This document shows, one piece after another, positions 15,513 through 23,068 of a stretch of 27,141 bases of DNA (positions are counted from its first letter, which is position 1; every line of letters begins with the position of its first letter). A program made the translations under genes and the position numbers. The DNA is taken from NCBI GenBank assembly GCA_937960785.1, contig CALGOZ010000074.1, forward strand, positions 1 through 27,141, read 5' to 3'. The stretch is from an uncultured Pseudogracilibacillus sp. (GTDB lineage: Bacteria; Bacillota; Bacilli; Bacillales; Amphibacillaceae). Under the pieces are notes generated by a model. The model had not been told where the DNA came from. It worked only from the letters and a program-made list of their open reading frames with translations, and did no database searches.

Positions 15513-17162
15513 ATGATTTCATCACTTTGGGGTAGGCTTTGGAATATGCATGACGAAGTAAAGGATCTTTTCCGACTTTTCGTCAACCCTAACAAATCTA
15601 AATTTGTGAAAGAAAGGTTTAACGATAAAAGTTCTGCATCAAAATCAGGAGATGATTACGGTGGTGGAGAACATCGTCCCAATAATGCGAAACGAATTGG
15701 ACTCTTTCTAGGACCGGCTTTATTCGTATTAATGTTATTATTCTTTAATCCGGAAGGTTTATCTTCTGAAGGGGTCGCAATTGCAGCAAGTACGGTATGG
15801 ATTGCGGTATGGTGGATTACGGAAGCTGTACCAATTCCGGTTACATCTTTATTACCGTTAGTACTTTTCCCATTGACTCAAGGTTTGGATGTAAAAGAAA
15901 CCGCTTCCTCCTATGGCGATGAGACAATCTTTTTATTCATGGGTGGATTTATGATCGCTTTAGCAATGGAGAAGTGGAATTTACATCGTCGAATTGCGTT
16001 AACGATCATTTCTGTAATCGGTACAAACAGTGATCGTATCGTATTAGGATTTATGGTTGCTACTGGATTTTTATCGATGTGGATTTCTAATACAGCAACT
16101 GCAATGATGATGGTGCCGATTGGACTTGCGATTATTTATCAGTTCAGCGAAACGTTGAAAGATGATCCATCCGTTGACACAACTCCACAAAACTTTAGTT
16201 TTGGAAAGGCTTTAATGTTAGGAATTGCCTATTCTGCATCTTTAGGGGGGATTTCTACACTTATTGGAACCCCACCAAACACATTGCTTGCAGGAGCAAT
16301 TAATACAATGTATGGTATCGAGCTTTCCTTTGCTAAATGGATGTTATTCGGAGTTCCTTTAGGTTGGACTTTCTTATTTATTGCTTGGTTCTATCTCGTT
16401 AAGTTTGCTTTCCCTACGAAAGTAAAACAAATTCCAGGCGGTAGAGAAGTAATCGATGACCAACGAACAGCGCTTGGGAAAGCCTCGACTGAAGAAAAAC
16501 TTGTCCTAACAGTCTTTTCTTTAGCTGCATTTTCATGGATTACTCGTACATTCTTTTTAGCGAAATTTATTCCTGGTATTAGTGACGGTGTAATTGCGAT
16601 TACTTTTGCAATTTTATTATTTATTATTCCATCGAAAAACAAAAAGGGAGATTTCCTTTTAGATTGGGATACAGCTGTTAAATTACCTTGGGGAATCTTA
16701 CTCTTATTCGGTGGAGGTTTAGCTATCGCATCCGGTTTCACTGAGTCTGGTTTATCCGAGTGGATTGGAACACAATTAACTGGTTTACAAGGTGTGAACC
16801 TCCTAATTGTTATTACACTTGTTACAGCATTAGTTATTTTCTTAACAGAGATTACATCCAACACTGCAACAGCTTCCATGATGTTCCCTATTATGGCATC
16901 TTTAGCTGTAGCCCTTGGATTCCATCCGTACGCGCTAATGGTCGCAGCAGCGGTAGCAGCATCCTGTGCGTTTATGTTACCAGTTGCAACACCTCCAAAC
17001 GCGGTCGTATTCGGTTCTGGTTACTTACGTATTCCGGATATGGCAAAGGCTGGTTTTGCTTTAAACATATTAGGTATCGTACTCGTTACTGTTGCGATTT
17101 ATATCCTACTGCCAATCGCTTGGGGAATCGACTTCTCTGTCATACCTGATGCATTACAATAA
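15513..17162 (+). CDS. SLC13/DASS family sodium:dicarboxylate-type symporter (SdcS-like)
   Basis: A multi-spanning membrane protein that would take up C4-dicarboxylates or related anions with sodium. The 549 residues begin with a hydrophilic cytoplasmic segment of about 60 residues. The two family repeats are intact, each with a Ser-Asn-Thr motif (SNTATAMMM at 192-200, SNTATASMM at 449-457) and a TPPN motif (GTPPNTL and ATPPNAV) that form the substrate and sodium sites. The start is ATG 15513 with GAAAGGAG upstream. An ATG at 15495 overlaps that site and is rejected. It is divergent from the amino acid ABC operon, and the shared region carries CodY and cre-like sites. The exact substrate (succinate, malate, citrate or other) cannot be fixed from sequence. 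Confidence 0.94.
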   Translation: MISSLWGRLWNMHDEVKDLFRLFVNPNKSKFVKERFNDKSSASKSGDDYGGGEHRPNNAKRIGLFLGPALFVLMLLFFNPEGLSSEGVAIAASTVWIAVWWITEAVPIPVTSLLPLVLFPLTQGLDVKETASSYGDETIFLFMGGFMIALAMEKWNLHRRIALTIISVIGTNSDRIVLGFMVATGFLSMWISNTATAMMMVPIGLAIIYQFSETLKDDPSVDTTPQNFSFGKALMLGIAYSASLGGISTLIGTPPNTLLAGAINTMYGIELSFAKWMLFGVPLGWTFLFIAWFYLVKFAFPTKVKQIPGGREVIDDQRTALGKASTEEKLVLTVFSLAAFSWITRTFFLAKFIPGISDGVIAITFAILLFIIPSKNKKGDFLLDWDTAVKLPWGILLLFGGGLAIASGFTESGLSEWIGTQLTGLQGVNLLIVITLVTALVIFLTEITSNTATASMMFPIMASLAVALGFHPYALMVAAAVAASCAFMLPVATPPNAVVFGSGYLRIPDMAKAGFALNILGIVLVTVAIYILLPIAWGIDFSVIPDALQ

Positions 17163-17217
17163 GGAAATATAAAAAGTTAGAACTAACTAATTTCAGAAGT
17201 AAAGGTTAATGATGCAT

Positions 17218-17252
17218 AAAAAAAGCGAACCCTTTTATCGGTTCGCTTTTTT
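17218..17252. terminator. Bidirectional terminator between the SLC13 and MFS genes
   Basis: GCGAACC (17225-17231) pairs with GGTTCGC (17240-17246) with an 8-nt loop. The stem is flanked by an A run on the left and a T run on the right, so it can terminate both convergent genes. Confidence 0.88.
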
Positions 17253-17266
17253 AATTACTTTATATG

Positions 17267-18466
17267 TTAAGCTAATTCTTTTAATCGCTGGAAAAACTTT
17301 ATAATTATTACGTAAAAAATCGGAAGTAACGCTGTAACTGTTATAATCCCTTTCCAGTTAAAGTTTTCCCAAATTGGTGTTAGACAAGTCGTTCCAATTG
17401 CGACACCTAAATAATAAGCAACAAGATATAAACTAGATGCACTTCCTTTAAACGTTTCGGCCCAATTGGATACTGTCGCTGAAGCAAGCGAATGAGATAC
17501 AAAGAATCCTAAGCAAATTAAGGATAAACCGATTATGATTCCAACGAGCGATGTATTCAACGTAACAAGCATACCTACCGTTAAAATAATAACTCCAACG
17601 ATTCGTAAATGACTCATATCGTAATGTCGCGATAACCAGCCGGCAAGAGGTGCCCCAATTGTACCTAGGCTATATGCAAAGTAAAAGTACGAAATTTGTT
17701 GCAAGGATAAGTGAAAAGGTTCGTCCATTAAATGAAAGGGTAAAAAAGTCCACATGCCTGTAAACGATATTTGTAAAACTGCCCCCAAGCCGAACATTAA
17801 TAATAATTGGGGGTTTTTCAAATGATATAAAAACCCTTTAATATCTGTGCGAAAATCTTTCCTAGATTGATTGAAATGATTCGATTTTGGCAGTAGTAAG
17901 GCGACGATTACAAAAGTAAACAAACCGAAAATTGCCAACGCATAAAAAGCAAAGGCGAAGGAAAAAGATTCAATCAAATAGCCCGAAACAAATCGACCCG
18001 TCATGCCTCCTAAACTATTACAAGAAATATATAATGTAGCAGCAAAGCCAAAGGATCGTGGCTCAAGTTCTTCCGACATATACGCCATTGCTGCGGATAA
18101 GACCCCCGCTAATGTAAAGCCTTGTAAGATGCGAATCATAATAATTAAGGAAAAGTACGGCAATAAAGGTAATAGGAAAGAAAATAAAGCCGTAAATAAA
18201 ATTGATAATAAAATAAATATACGACGTCCGCGCCGGTCTGAAAAGAAACCTAAAAGTATAAGACCAACGATAAGGCCAATCGTATGTAAAGACATCGTTA
18301 AACTCGCATAAGAAATTCGAACTTCAAACCGTTCGACTAACACGGGTAAAATTGGTTGAAAAAAATACATCGTCGCAAAATTGAAAAAGGAAGCTAAACC
18401 TAAACTAATGACAACGTACCAATATGAACTTTGACGAATCGTATATTGTTGCTTCAAGTTGAACAC
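17267..18466 (-). CDS. Major facilitator superfamily transporter (YnfM-like)
   Basis: A 399-residue integral membrane protein with about 12 hydrophobic segments and the MFS motif A between TM2 and TM3 (GFFSDRRGRR, about residues 73-82). Overall size and the loop after TM6 fit drug/metabolite exporters of the YnfM/inner-membrane transport type; the substrate is unknown. The start is taken as GTG 18464-18466, with AGAGG 6 nt upstream. A TTG three codons later is also possible, using AAGGTG as ribosome binding site. It is a single-gene unit: a 522-bp gap lies upstream and a bidirectional terminator downstream. Confidence 0.9.
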   Translation of the reverse strand: MFNLKQQYTIRQSSYWYVVISLGLASFFNFATMYFFQPILPVLVERFEVRISYASLTMSLHTIGLIVGLILLGFFSDRRGRRIFILLSILFTALFSFLLPLLPYFSLIIMIRILQGFTLAGVLSAAMAYMSEELEPRSFGFAATLYISCNSLGGMTGRFVSGYLIESFSFAFAFYALAIFGLFTFVIVALLLPKSNHFNQSRKDFRTDIKGFLYHLKNPQLLLMFGLGAVLQISFTGMWTFLPFHLMDEPFHLSLQQISYFYFAYSLGTIGAPLAGWLSRHYDMSHLRIVGVIILTVGMLVTLNTSLVGIIIGLSLICLGFFVSHSLASATVSNWAETFKGSASSLYLVAYYLGVAIGTTCLTPIWENFNWKGIITVTALLPIFYVIIIKFFQRLKELA

Positions 18467-18988
18467 CTTTTTCCTCTAGATGAAGTTTCATTTTCACGAT
18501 TCTTTATATCGCTTTTACAACATTCACATTATTCTTCTTTCATCAAGTTTTAAGATATGTAATCGTTTTAAAAGAATTGAATGTAAAATATTTTCATTAT
18601 ATATAGATTATATCAAACTTTTTCACACAACTTTATAAAAAAGATTCATAAAATAATTTGTATTTATAATTTTTCTTTCATTTAGTTAATGAAATGTTTC
18701 ATAAACATACATACATCTTAGTTTTTTACATATTTTCTAAGTTTCATTTATTAAATGTCTAATTTTTTTAGTATAGCTTATAAAATTCGTTTAGCAAATA
18801 TCAAATGACACGCAAGAGTCCTTATGAAATTTAAACTGTATAGTTAAGCAACTTAAAACCTTTCGAACTACTTTAATAAGTGATTTTGCTATGAAAGAGA
18901 TATGATAGACGATTTCTTACATTGTAAAGAAAAATGCAACCCTAAAACTAGCATTCAGCCTAGCTTTAGGGGTACATTTAAATACTTA
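18467..18988. other. Intergenic region upstream of the MFS gene
   Basis: 522 bp, very AT-rich, with no reading frame that has a ribosome binding site. It must contain the MFS promoter (minus strand) and it holds the cvfC-type gene's terminator at 18940-18971. A small palindrome, ATGAAATGTTTCAT, occurs near 18690. I see no RNA gene. Confidence 0.5.
18940..18971 (-). terminator. Terminator of the cvfC-type gene
   Basis: CCCTAAAACTAG (18940-18951) faces CTAGCTTTAGGG (18960-18971). The single mismatch becomes a G-U pair in the minus-strand RNA, and TTGCATTTTTC follows. Confidence 0.75.
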
Positions 18989-20128
18989 TTAATCTTCTTT
19001 TACTGCTCGTTCCATCTGGTGCCAGATAGAACCCCTTGCTTCCTCTCCACTTTCAATTCGAGCTAAAGCCATTTTCGCCTGCATACGTACTTCAAATTCT
19101 GGATCCTCCAAAGCTTCTTGCAATGCAGGAATGGCCGATTCATCACCAATTTCATATAAAAACATTGCTCCACGCCAACGAACGATTCGGCTTCGATCTT
19201 TAAGTGTCTTAATCATTTCAGGAATTGCCTCTTTATAACCTAGGTCTGATAAACAGTCCCCTGCAGTTCGACGGACGTTTACAGAACGATCTTTCAATGC
19301 TTTATATAAATATGGTAAAGTATCCTTAGATTCAATCATTCCTAGATAAGCTGTGGCTAAACGGCGAACTGAAGAATTCTCATCCCCAAGAGCCTTGTCT
19401 AATAGCTCGTAATCCGCTTCTGTTGGTTCAGGCATTTGCGCAAGTAATGCAAAACGATCGCGCCAATTTGGTAAATCGAGCATATCTGGTGTTACTTTTT
19501 TACGGGGGATTTCTTTTTCTTCGGTACGGTTTTTCTCTGCTAGTTCAAGAAGCTGTTCCAAGCGTTCATCTGAATAAGTTGCCGATAATTCCTCGACGAT
19601 TCGTTCTCCAATTTCATCGATATCTCCGTAACGAGGGCTTTGTTCTACCCATTCACGCTCGCCTAAATAATCCTCTGAGAATGTAGCAGCTTTCATCGCT
19701 ATCTCCATCATTCGTTCTGGTAAAGCAAAACGTTTTTCTATATCACCAGACTGTAATTTAACTTGTGTTGGGATATTACGAATCATTTGTACGAGTACTC
19801 TGACACCCTCATAGGCATCATCTTGATGAGTATGAACAGCTTGAGAAAATAAGTCCTCTACTTCCCTTTCAGCTCCAATTGTATCAATTACTTTTGGAAT
19901 AATTTCTTCCCAGTCTGTTCGGGGATCCCTTTCAATCGTAATAAAATCAACGACTCGAAACAGCCCCTTTATACCTTCAATTTCAAACAGTTTTTGAATA
20001 TAGGTGGGTGCATTTGATAAATCATCTGTCGCTTTATATTCAGCCGATTTTCCATCTTCTAATACTTCATCAACATTTACTTTTAAAGAATAAGGACTCG
20101 GCGTCGGTTCCATTGACACAATTCTCAT
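18989..20128 (-). CDS. cvfC: Conserved virulence factor C family protein (YpgR), Nfu-N-like plus HEAT repeats
   Basis: A 379-residue cytosolic protein. Residues 1-90 resemble the Nfu/NifU N-terminal scaffold domain (MEPTPSPYSLKV, then APTYIQKLFEIEGIKG). The CxxC-containing iron-sulfur half is absent and the protein has only one cysteine, so it is not itself a cluster scaffold. Residues 240-370 hold four or so HEAT/PBS-type repeats of about 31 residues (LPYLYKALKDRSVNVRR, IPEMIKTLKDRSRIVRW and IPALQEALEDPEFEVRM show the period). The family includes S. aureus CvfC and B. subtilis YpgR; the biochemical role is unknown. ATG at 20128 follows GGTAGGAAAG. Confidence 0.88.
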   Translation of the reverse strand: MRIVSMEPTPSPYSLKVNVDEVLEDGKSAEYKATDDLSNAPTYIQKLFEIEGIKGLFRVVDFITIERDPRTDWEEIIPKVIDTIGAEREVEDLFSQAVHTHQDDAYEGVRVLVQMIRNIPTQVKLQSGDIEKRFALPERMMEIAMKAATFSEDYLGEREWVEQSPRYGDIDEIGERIVEELSATYSDERLEQLLELAEKNRTEEKEIPRKKVTPDMLDLPNWRDRFALLAQMPEPTEADYELLDKALGDENSSVRRLATAYLGMIESKDTLPYLYKALKDRSVNVRRTAGDCLSDLGYKEAIPEMIKTLKDRSRIVRWRGAMFLYEIGDESAIPALQEALEDPEFEVRMQAKMALARIESGEEARGSIWHQMERAVKED

Positions 20129-20240
20129 CTTTCCTACCCCTTTTCTTCTTGCCTAAAATTTCGCCATCATTTTTGATAAATTATTCTCTCTTTACAATCG
20201 TAACAAAGAAAGAAGCTTTACGCTATTTCATTACTTTACA

Positions 20241-20273
20241 AAAAAGAGGAAGCACAATGTGCTCCCTCTTTTT
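20241..20273 (-). terminator. Terminator of the first chemoreceptor gene
   Basis: A hairpin with arms 20241-20255 and 20259-20273 (AAAAAGAGG, one mismatch, AGCAC, 3-nt loop, GTGCT, CCTCTTTTT). It lies 21 nt after the receptor stop on the minus strand and ends in T residues. Confidence 0.88.
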
Positions 20274-20294
20274 CCACTATGACACGTAATAAAA

Positions 20295-22046
20295 TTATAG
20301 TCTAAACTGCTCAACAAGTTCGTGAAGTTGTTCAGCTAATTTAGATAGCTCAGTTGAACTATTAACAACTTCCTCCATTGTACTACTTGCTTGCTGAGTG
20401 GTCGCTGTAGTCTGTTCAATTCCAGCAGCGGATTCTTCAGAAATGGCTGCAATATCTTCAATGTTGTTATTCATTTCTTGACTATCTTGTACTATAACAT
20501 CTAAATTTGCTGCAATTTCAGCGATTCCCTCTACCATTTGACTTACCGCATTATTTATTTCTGTCAATGTCTGCTCCGTTGTTATAATATGCGATGTACC
20601 TTCTTCAACCTCGCTATATCCATCTCGTAAGGAGTTTGCGACATTACTTGATTCATCTTGGATGCGATTAACAATCTCAGTAATGTGTACGACCGAGTTC
20701 GAAGATTCTTCCGCTAGTTTACGTACCTCATCAGCAACTACAGCAAAACCTTGCCCATGCTCTCCAGCCCTCGCTGCTTCAATCGCTGCGTTTAGAGCTA
20801 AGAGATTCGTTTGTTCGGCAATGTCTTGAATCATTAGTACTAGCTCAGAAATTTCCTGTGAGTGACGGTCGAGACCTTCTACTTTTTCAACTGCATCTTG
20901 GACAATTTGGTCAATGCGTTTCATCTGATTCGTCGATGTACTCATTAGTTCACGACCTTGTTCAGTTAAGTAAATAACTTGTGATGACGATTTTCGTATA
21001 TCTTCCCCATGTTCGTTCATGGTCTCCATACGATTTACGAACGTATTCATTGTTGAGGAAATTTCACTAGAACGATTCGCTTGTTCCTCAGCTCCAGTGG
21101 CTAACTGTTCCATCGTTAAAGTGATTTGGTCAGAGCCTTCGCCTACTTCGGTAGCAGCTTGGGTTAATTCCTCACTCTGGCTTGCTATATTCGTCGATGC
21201 TGATTGAACATTTTCAATAATATTGCGTAATCCTTCTTGCATCTCGTTTAATGCAGTCGCTAATTGACCTGTTTCATCGCGATAATCAATGTATAATGGT
21301 TCCTCGCTTAAATTTCCTTTTTGAATCTCTCTCATCCGGTCCATTACAGCCATAAGTGGTTGGGTAATTCGACGAGAAAAGAAAACAGTAACGATAATAC
21401 CTACTGCAATCGCTGTAAGTGTAACAGCACAAATAATCTTTAATATATCGTAGGCTGATTGATCAAAGTCGGAAACATTTGTACTTGCATGAACGACCCA
21501 ATTCCAGTTTGGGTCAGTCTTTGAGTAGGCAACACGCTCAACAAAACGACTTTCATCCTCAATATCTGGCCAATCATAATAAGTAATTCCGCCACCGCTA
21601 TTAGCCACATCGACCATTTCTTGTAAAAATGTATTTCCTTTACGATCCGTTACTTCCCAATGGTTCTCACCCTCATCGGTAGGATGGGCTAGTTGTTCTC
21701 CTTGTTGATCTGTTATGAAAATATAGCCATTTTCACCAATATCGATTTGCTCATTAATCGGTCGATTTCCTTCTGTATCTTTTTCACCTAACACGGAAAC
21801 TTTAATTTGCTCTTGGGCTTCATCTAAAGTGAGCGAACCCTTTTCAACTTCTTGATTAACGATGTCAATCATCTCAAGTGTCATTTCTACACTTGTAGCG
21901 AGTCGACGTTCACCTTGCTCATCTAAAGTCGATTTTGCTTTATAAAAACTAAAAGTACCTAAAGTGAATAAAGGAAAAACGAGTAAAAATAATGCAACTA
22001 AAATTAGCTTTGAACGTAATCTTTTTAAATTAATTAGAGATTTCAT
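20295..22046 (-). CDS. Methyl-accepting chemotaxis protein with single Cache domain (copy 1)
   Basis: A 583-residue transmembrane receptor that feeds CheA/CheW. TM1 (about 14-35), an extracellular sCache_2-type sensor (about 36-202, with GYIFITDQQG and AHP at 120-122), TM2 (203-225), HAMP (226-280) and a cytoplasmic coiled coil follow in order. The signalling hairpin tip is canonical (EQTNLLALNAAIEAARAGEH, 411-430). No CheR-binding pentapeptide is present at the C-terminus. ATG 22046 is preceded by AAAAGGGTG. It is a close paralogue of the receptor at 23069-24820: same length and no gaps in the alignment. The upstream region has a poor sigma-D-like match only, so promoter class is not assigned. 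Ligand unknown. Confidence 0.95.
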   Translation of the reverse strand: MKSLINLKRLRSKLILVALFLLVFPLFTLGTFSFYKAKSTLDEQGERRLATSVEMTLEMIDIVNQEVEKGSLTLDEAQEQIKVSVLGEKDTEGNRPINEQIDIGENGYIFITDQQGEQLAHPTDEGENHWEVTDRKGNTFLQEMVDVANSGGGITYYDWPDIEDESRFVERVAYSKTDPNWNWVVHASTNVSDFDQSAYDILKIICAVTLTAIAVGIIVTVFFSRRITQPLMAVMDRMREIQKGNLSEEPLYIDYRDETGQLATALNEMQEGLRNIIENVQSASTNIASQSEELTQAATEVGEGSDQITLTMEQLATGAEEQANRSSEISSTMNTFVNRMETMNEHGEDIRKSSSQVIYLTEQGRELMSTSTNQMKRIDQIVQDAVEKVEGLDRHSQEISELVLMIQDIAEQTNLLALNAAIEAARAGEHGQGFAVVADEVRKLAEESSNSVVHITEIVNRIQDESSNVANSLRDGYSEVEEGTSHIITTEQTLTEINNAVSQMVEGIAEIAANLDVIVQDSQEMNNNIEDIAAISEESAAGIEQTTATTQQASSTMEEVVNSSTELSKLAEQLHELVEQFRL

Positions 22047-22567
22047 ATTTTAGCACCCTTTTCACGATGATAAGATATTTATTTTGTCTTTGTTGAATAC
22101 ATATAATAAAAATCGAGCGATTTACCTCTTTCTCTTTAAAACTACTCAAATTATTTCCTTAAAAAGACAGAGCTAACCTACAATAATGAATGGATATTCA
22201 TTTTCATTTCAAAAAATTAATCCACGACAAACAACTTAATACAAAACACCTATTAAAAAATAATCTAGGTTAAGTGTATTACATGCAAGCGTTTAATTCA
22301 ACTGAAATATTTTTACATTGATTTGAAAATTTGCGTATTTTATTCTGAATCTAATTTTTCTCCATCTGTTGTATAACAATACTTTCGGAGAGCGACTTAA
22401 GGTAGTAAAGGTTTAATTTAGAGCATATGAATTCACCCTTCTCTAAATAATTAATAGATGTTAGATAAATGATGCCTACTAAGCTAATCATGAACTTATT
22501 TTATTACATCGACTAACTATGAAAAAATTTAAGGACTTTTTATTTTCCGAAAAAGTCAGAATATTCC
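22047..22567. other. Intergenic region upstream of chemoreceptor copy 1
   Basis: About 520 bp between divergent genes, without a supported reading frame. It contains a 7-bp inverted repeat with a 4-nt centre (AATGAAT / ATTCATT, 22185-22202) about 140 bp before the receptor start, and a poor cre-like stretch TGCAAGCGTTTAAT (22284-22297). No clear promoter for the receptor was found. Confidence 0.4.
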
Positions 22568-22596
22568 TTGTATTATATAACAGTTTGTTGTATAGT
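22568..22596 (+). promoter_or_regulatory. Sigma-A type promoter candidate of the small gene
   Basis: TTGTAT (22568-22573), a 17-nt spacer, then TATAGT (22591-22596). Spacing is ideal and the -10 matches at 5 of 6 positions. The transcript would start near 22603, giving a leader of roughly 98 nt before the small gene. Confidence 0.45.
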
Positions 22597-22700
22597 AATA
22601 TTAACCCTTTTTTCAAAGTGGATTGTAGGCTCGACTGGTAAAGAATATGTGCTTAAGCCTAACAACAAAAGATAGCTTTAGCTAGACTGGGGTGAGATTT

Positions 22701-22910
22701 ATGAACAAGAAATTATTTTTATTACAATTAGTCAATCAATTAGAAGAAGATAAAGTCGACTCTTTAATCGATGTCGTAAAAGGAATGGTATATCCAGCGA
22801 ATGAACAATCTGTTACCTTCCAAAACTCAACACCATTACAATATACGATGGTCGAAAACAAGCAAGGTGAAAAGATCGTCCAGCAAAACATTAATGATAT
22901 TTTCCTATAA
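22701..22910 (+). CDS. Small protein of unknown function between the two chemoreceptor genes
   Basis: A 69-residue protein. The start is ATG 22701, chosen because GGGGTGAG lies 5-7 nt upstream; a GTG three codons earlier is inside that site. The N-terminal third is predicted to be an amphipathic helix (MNKKLFLLQLVNQLEEDKV), the rest is polar and Gln/Asn-rich, with no cysteine, signal peptide or membrane segment. I do not recognise a family. Support for a real gene: a promoter candidate upstream, a strong ribosome binding site and its own terminator at 22978. It is transcribed opposite to both flanking receptors, so it may be an insertion into, or a regulator within, the receptor pair; that is conjecture. 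Confidence 0.6.
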   Translation: MNKKLFLLQLVNQLEEDKVDSLIDVVKGMVYPANEQSVTFQNSTPLQYTMVENKQGEKIVQQNINDIFL

Positions 22911-22977
22911 TTTTTAAAATTTATTTATTTCTTCTTTAATAAATTTTGAACTTATCTTATGTTTAAATATACTTTAG

Positions 22978-23006
22978 CCTAGCAAAGTGCTAGGATTTTT
23001 GTTTTT
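22978..23006 (+). terminator. Terminator of the small gene
   Basis: CCTAGCA (22978-22984) and TGCTAGG (22988-22994) form a perfect 7-bp hairpin with a 3-nt loop, followed by ATTTTTGTTTTT on the plus strand. Confidence 0.75.
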
Positions 23007-23010
23007 CAAT

Positions 23011-23049
23011 AAAAAAACCCTAAAGTCAATCAGTTACGATGACTTTAGG
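23011..23049 (-). terminator. Terminator of the second chemoreceptor gene
   Basis: CCTAAAGTCA (23019-23028) and TGACTTTAGG (23040-23049) form a perfect 10-bp stem with an 11-nt loop. On the minus strand it is followed by G and a run of seven T. It lies 19 nt past the receptor stop. Confidence 0.85.
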
Positions 23050-23068
23050 AGATTTAAAGTTTTAGCTT

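Noticed and set aside
16391..16879. 162-codon minus-strand frame inside the SLC13 gene
   Set aside because: Antisense shadow; the sense strand has intact SNT and TPPN motifs.
22047..22200. Sigma-D (TAAA-N15-GCCGATAT) promoter for chemoreceptor copy 1
   Set aside because: The best candidate, TAAA with CTCGATTT, matches 5 of 8 at the -10 and has a 17-nt spacer; a similar but poorer stretch precedes copy 2. Not good enough to annotate.
22603..22700. Cyclic-di-GMP riboswitch in the small gene leader
   Set aside because: The nearby EAL gene makes it tempting, but the conserved GEMM-I core and the class II core are not present; only generic stems are visible.
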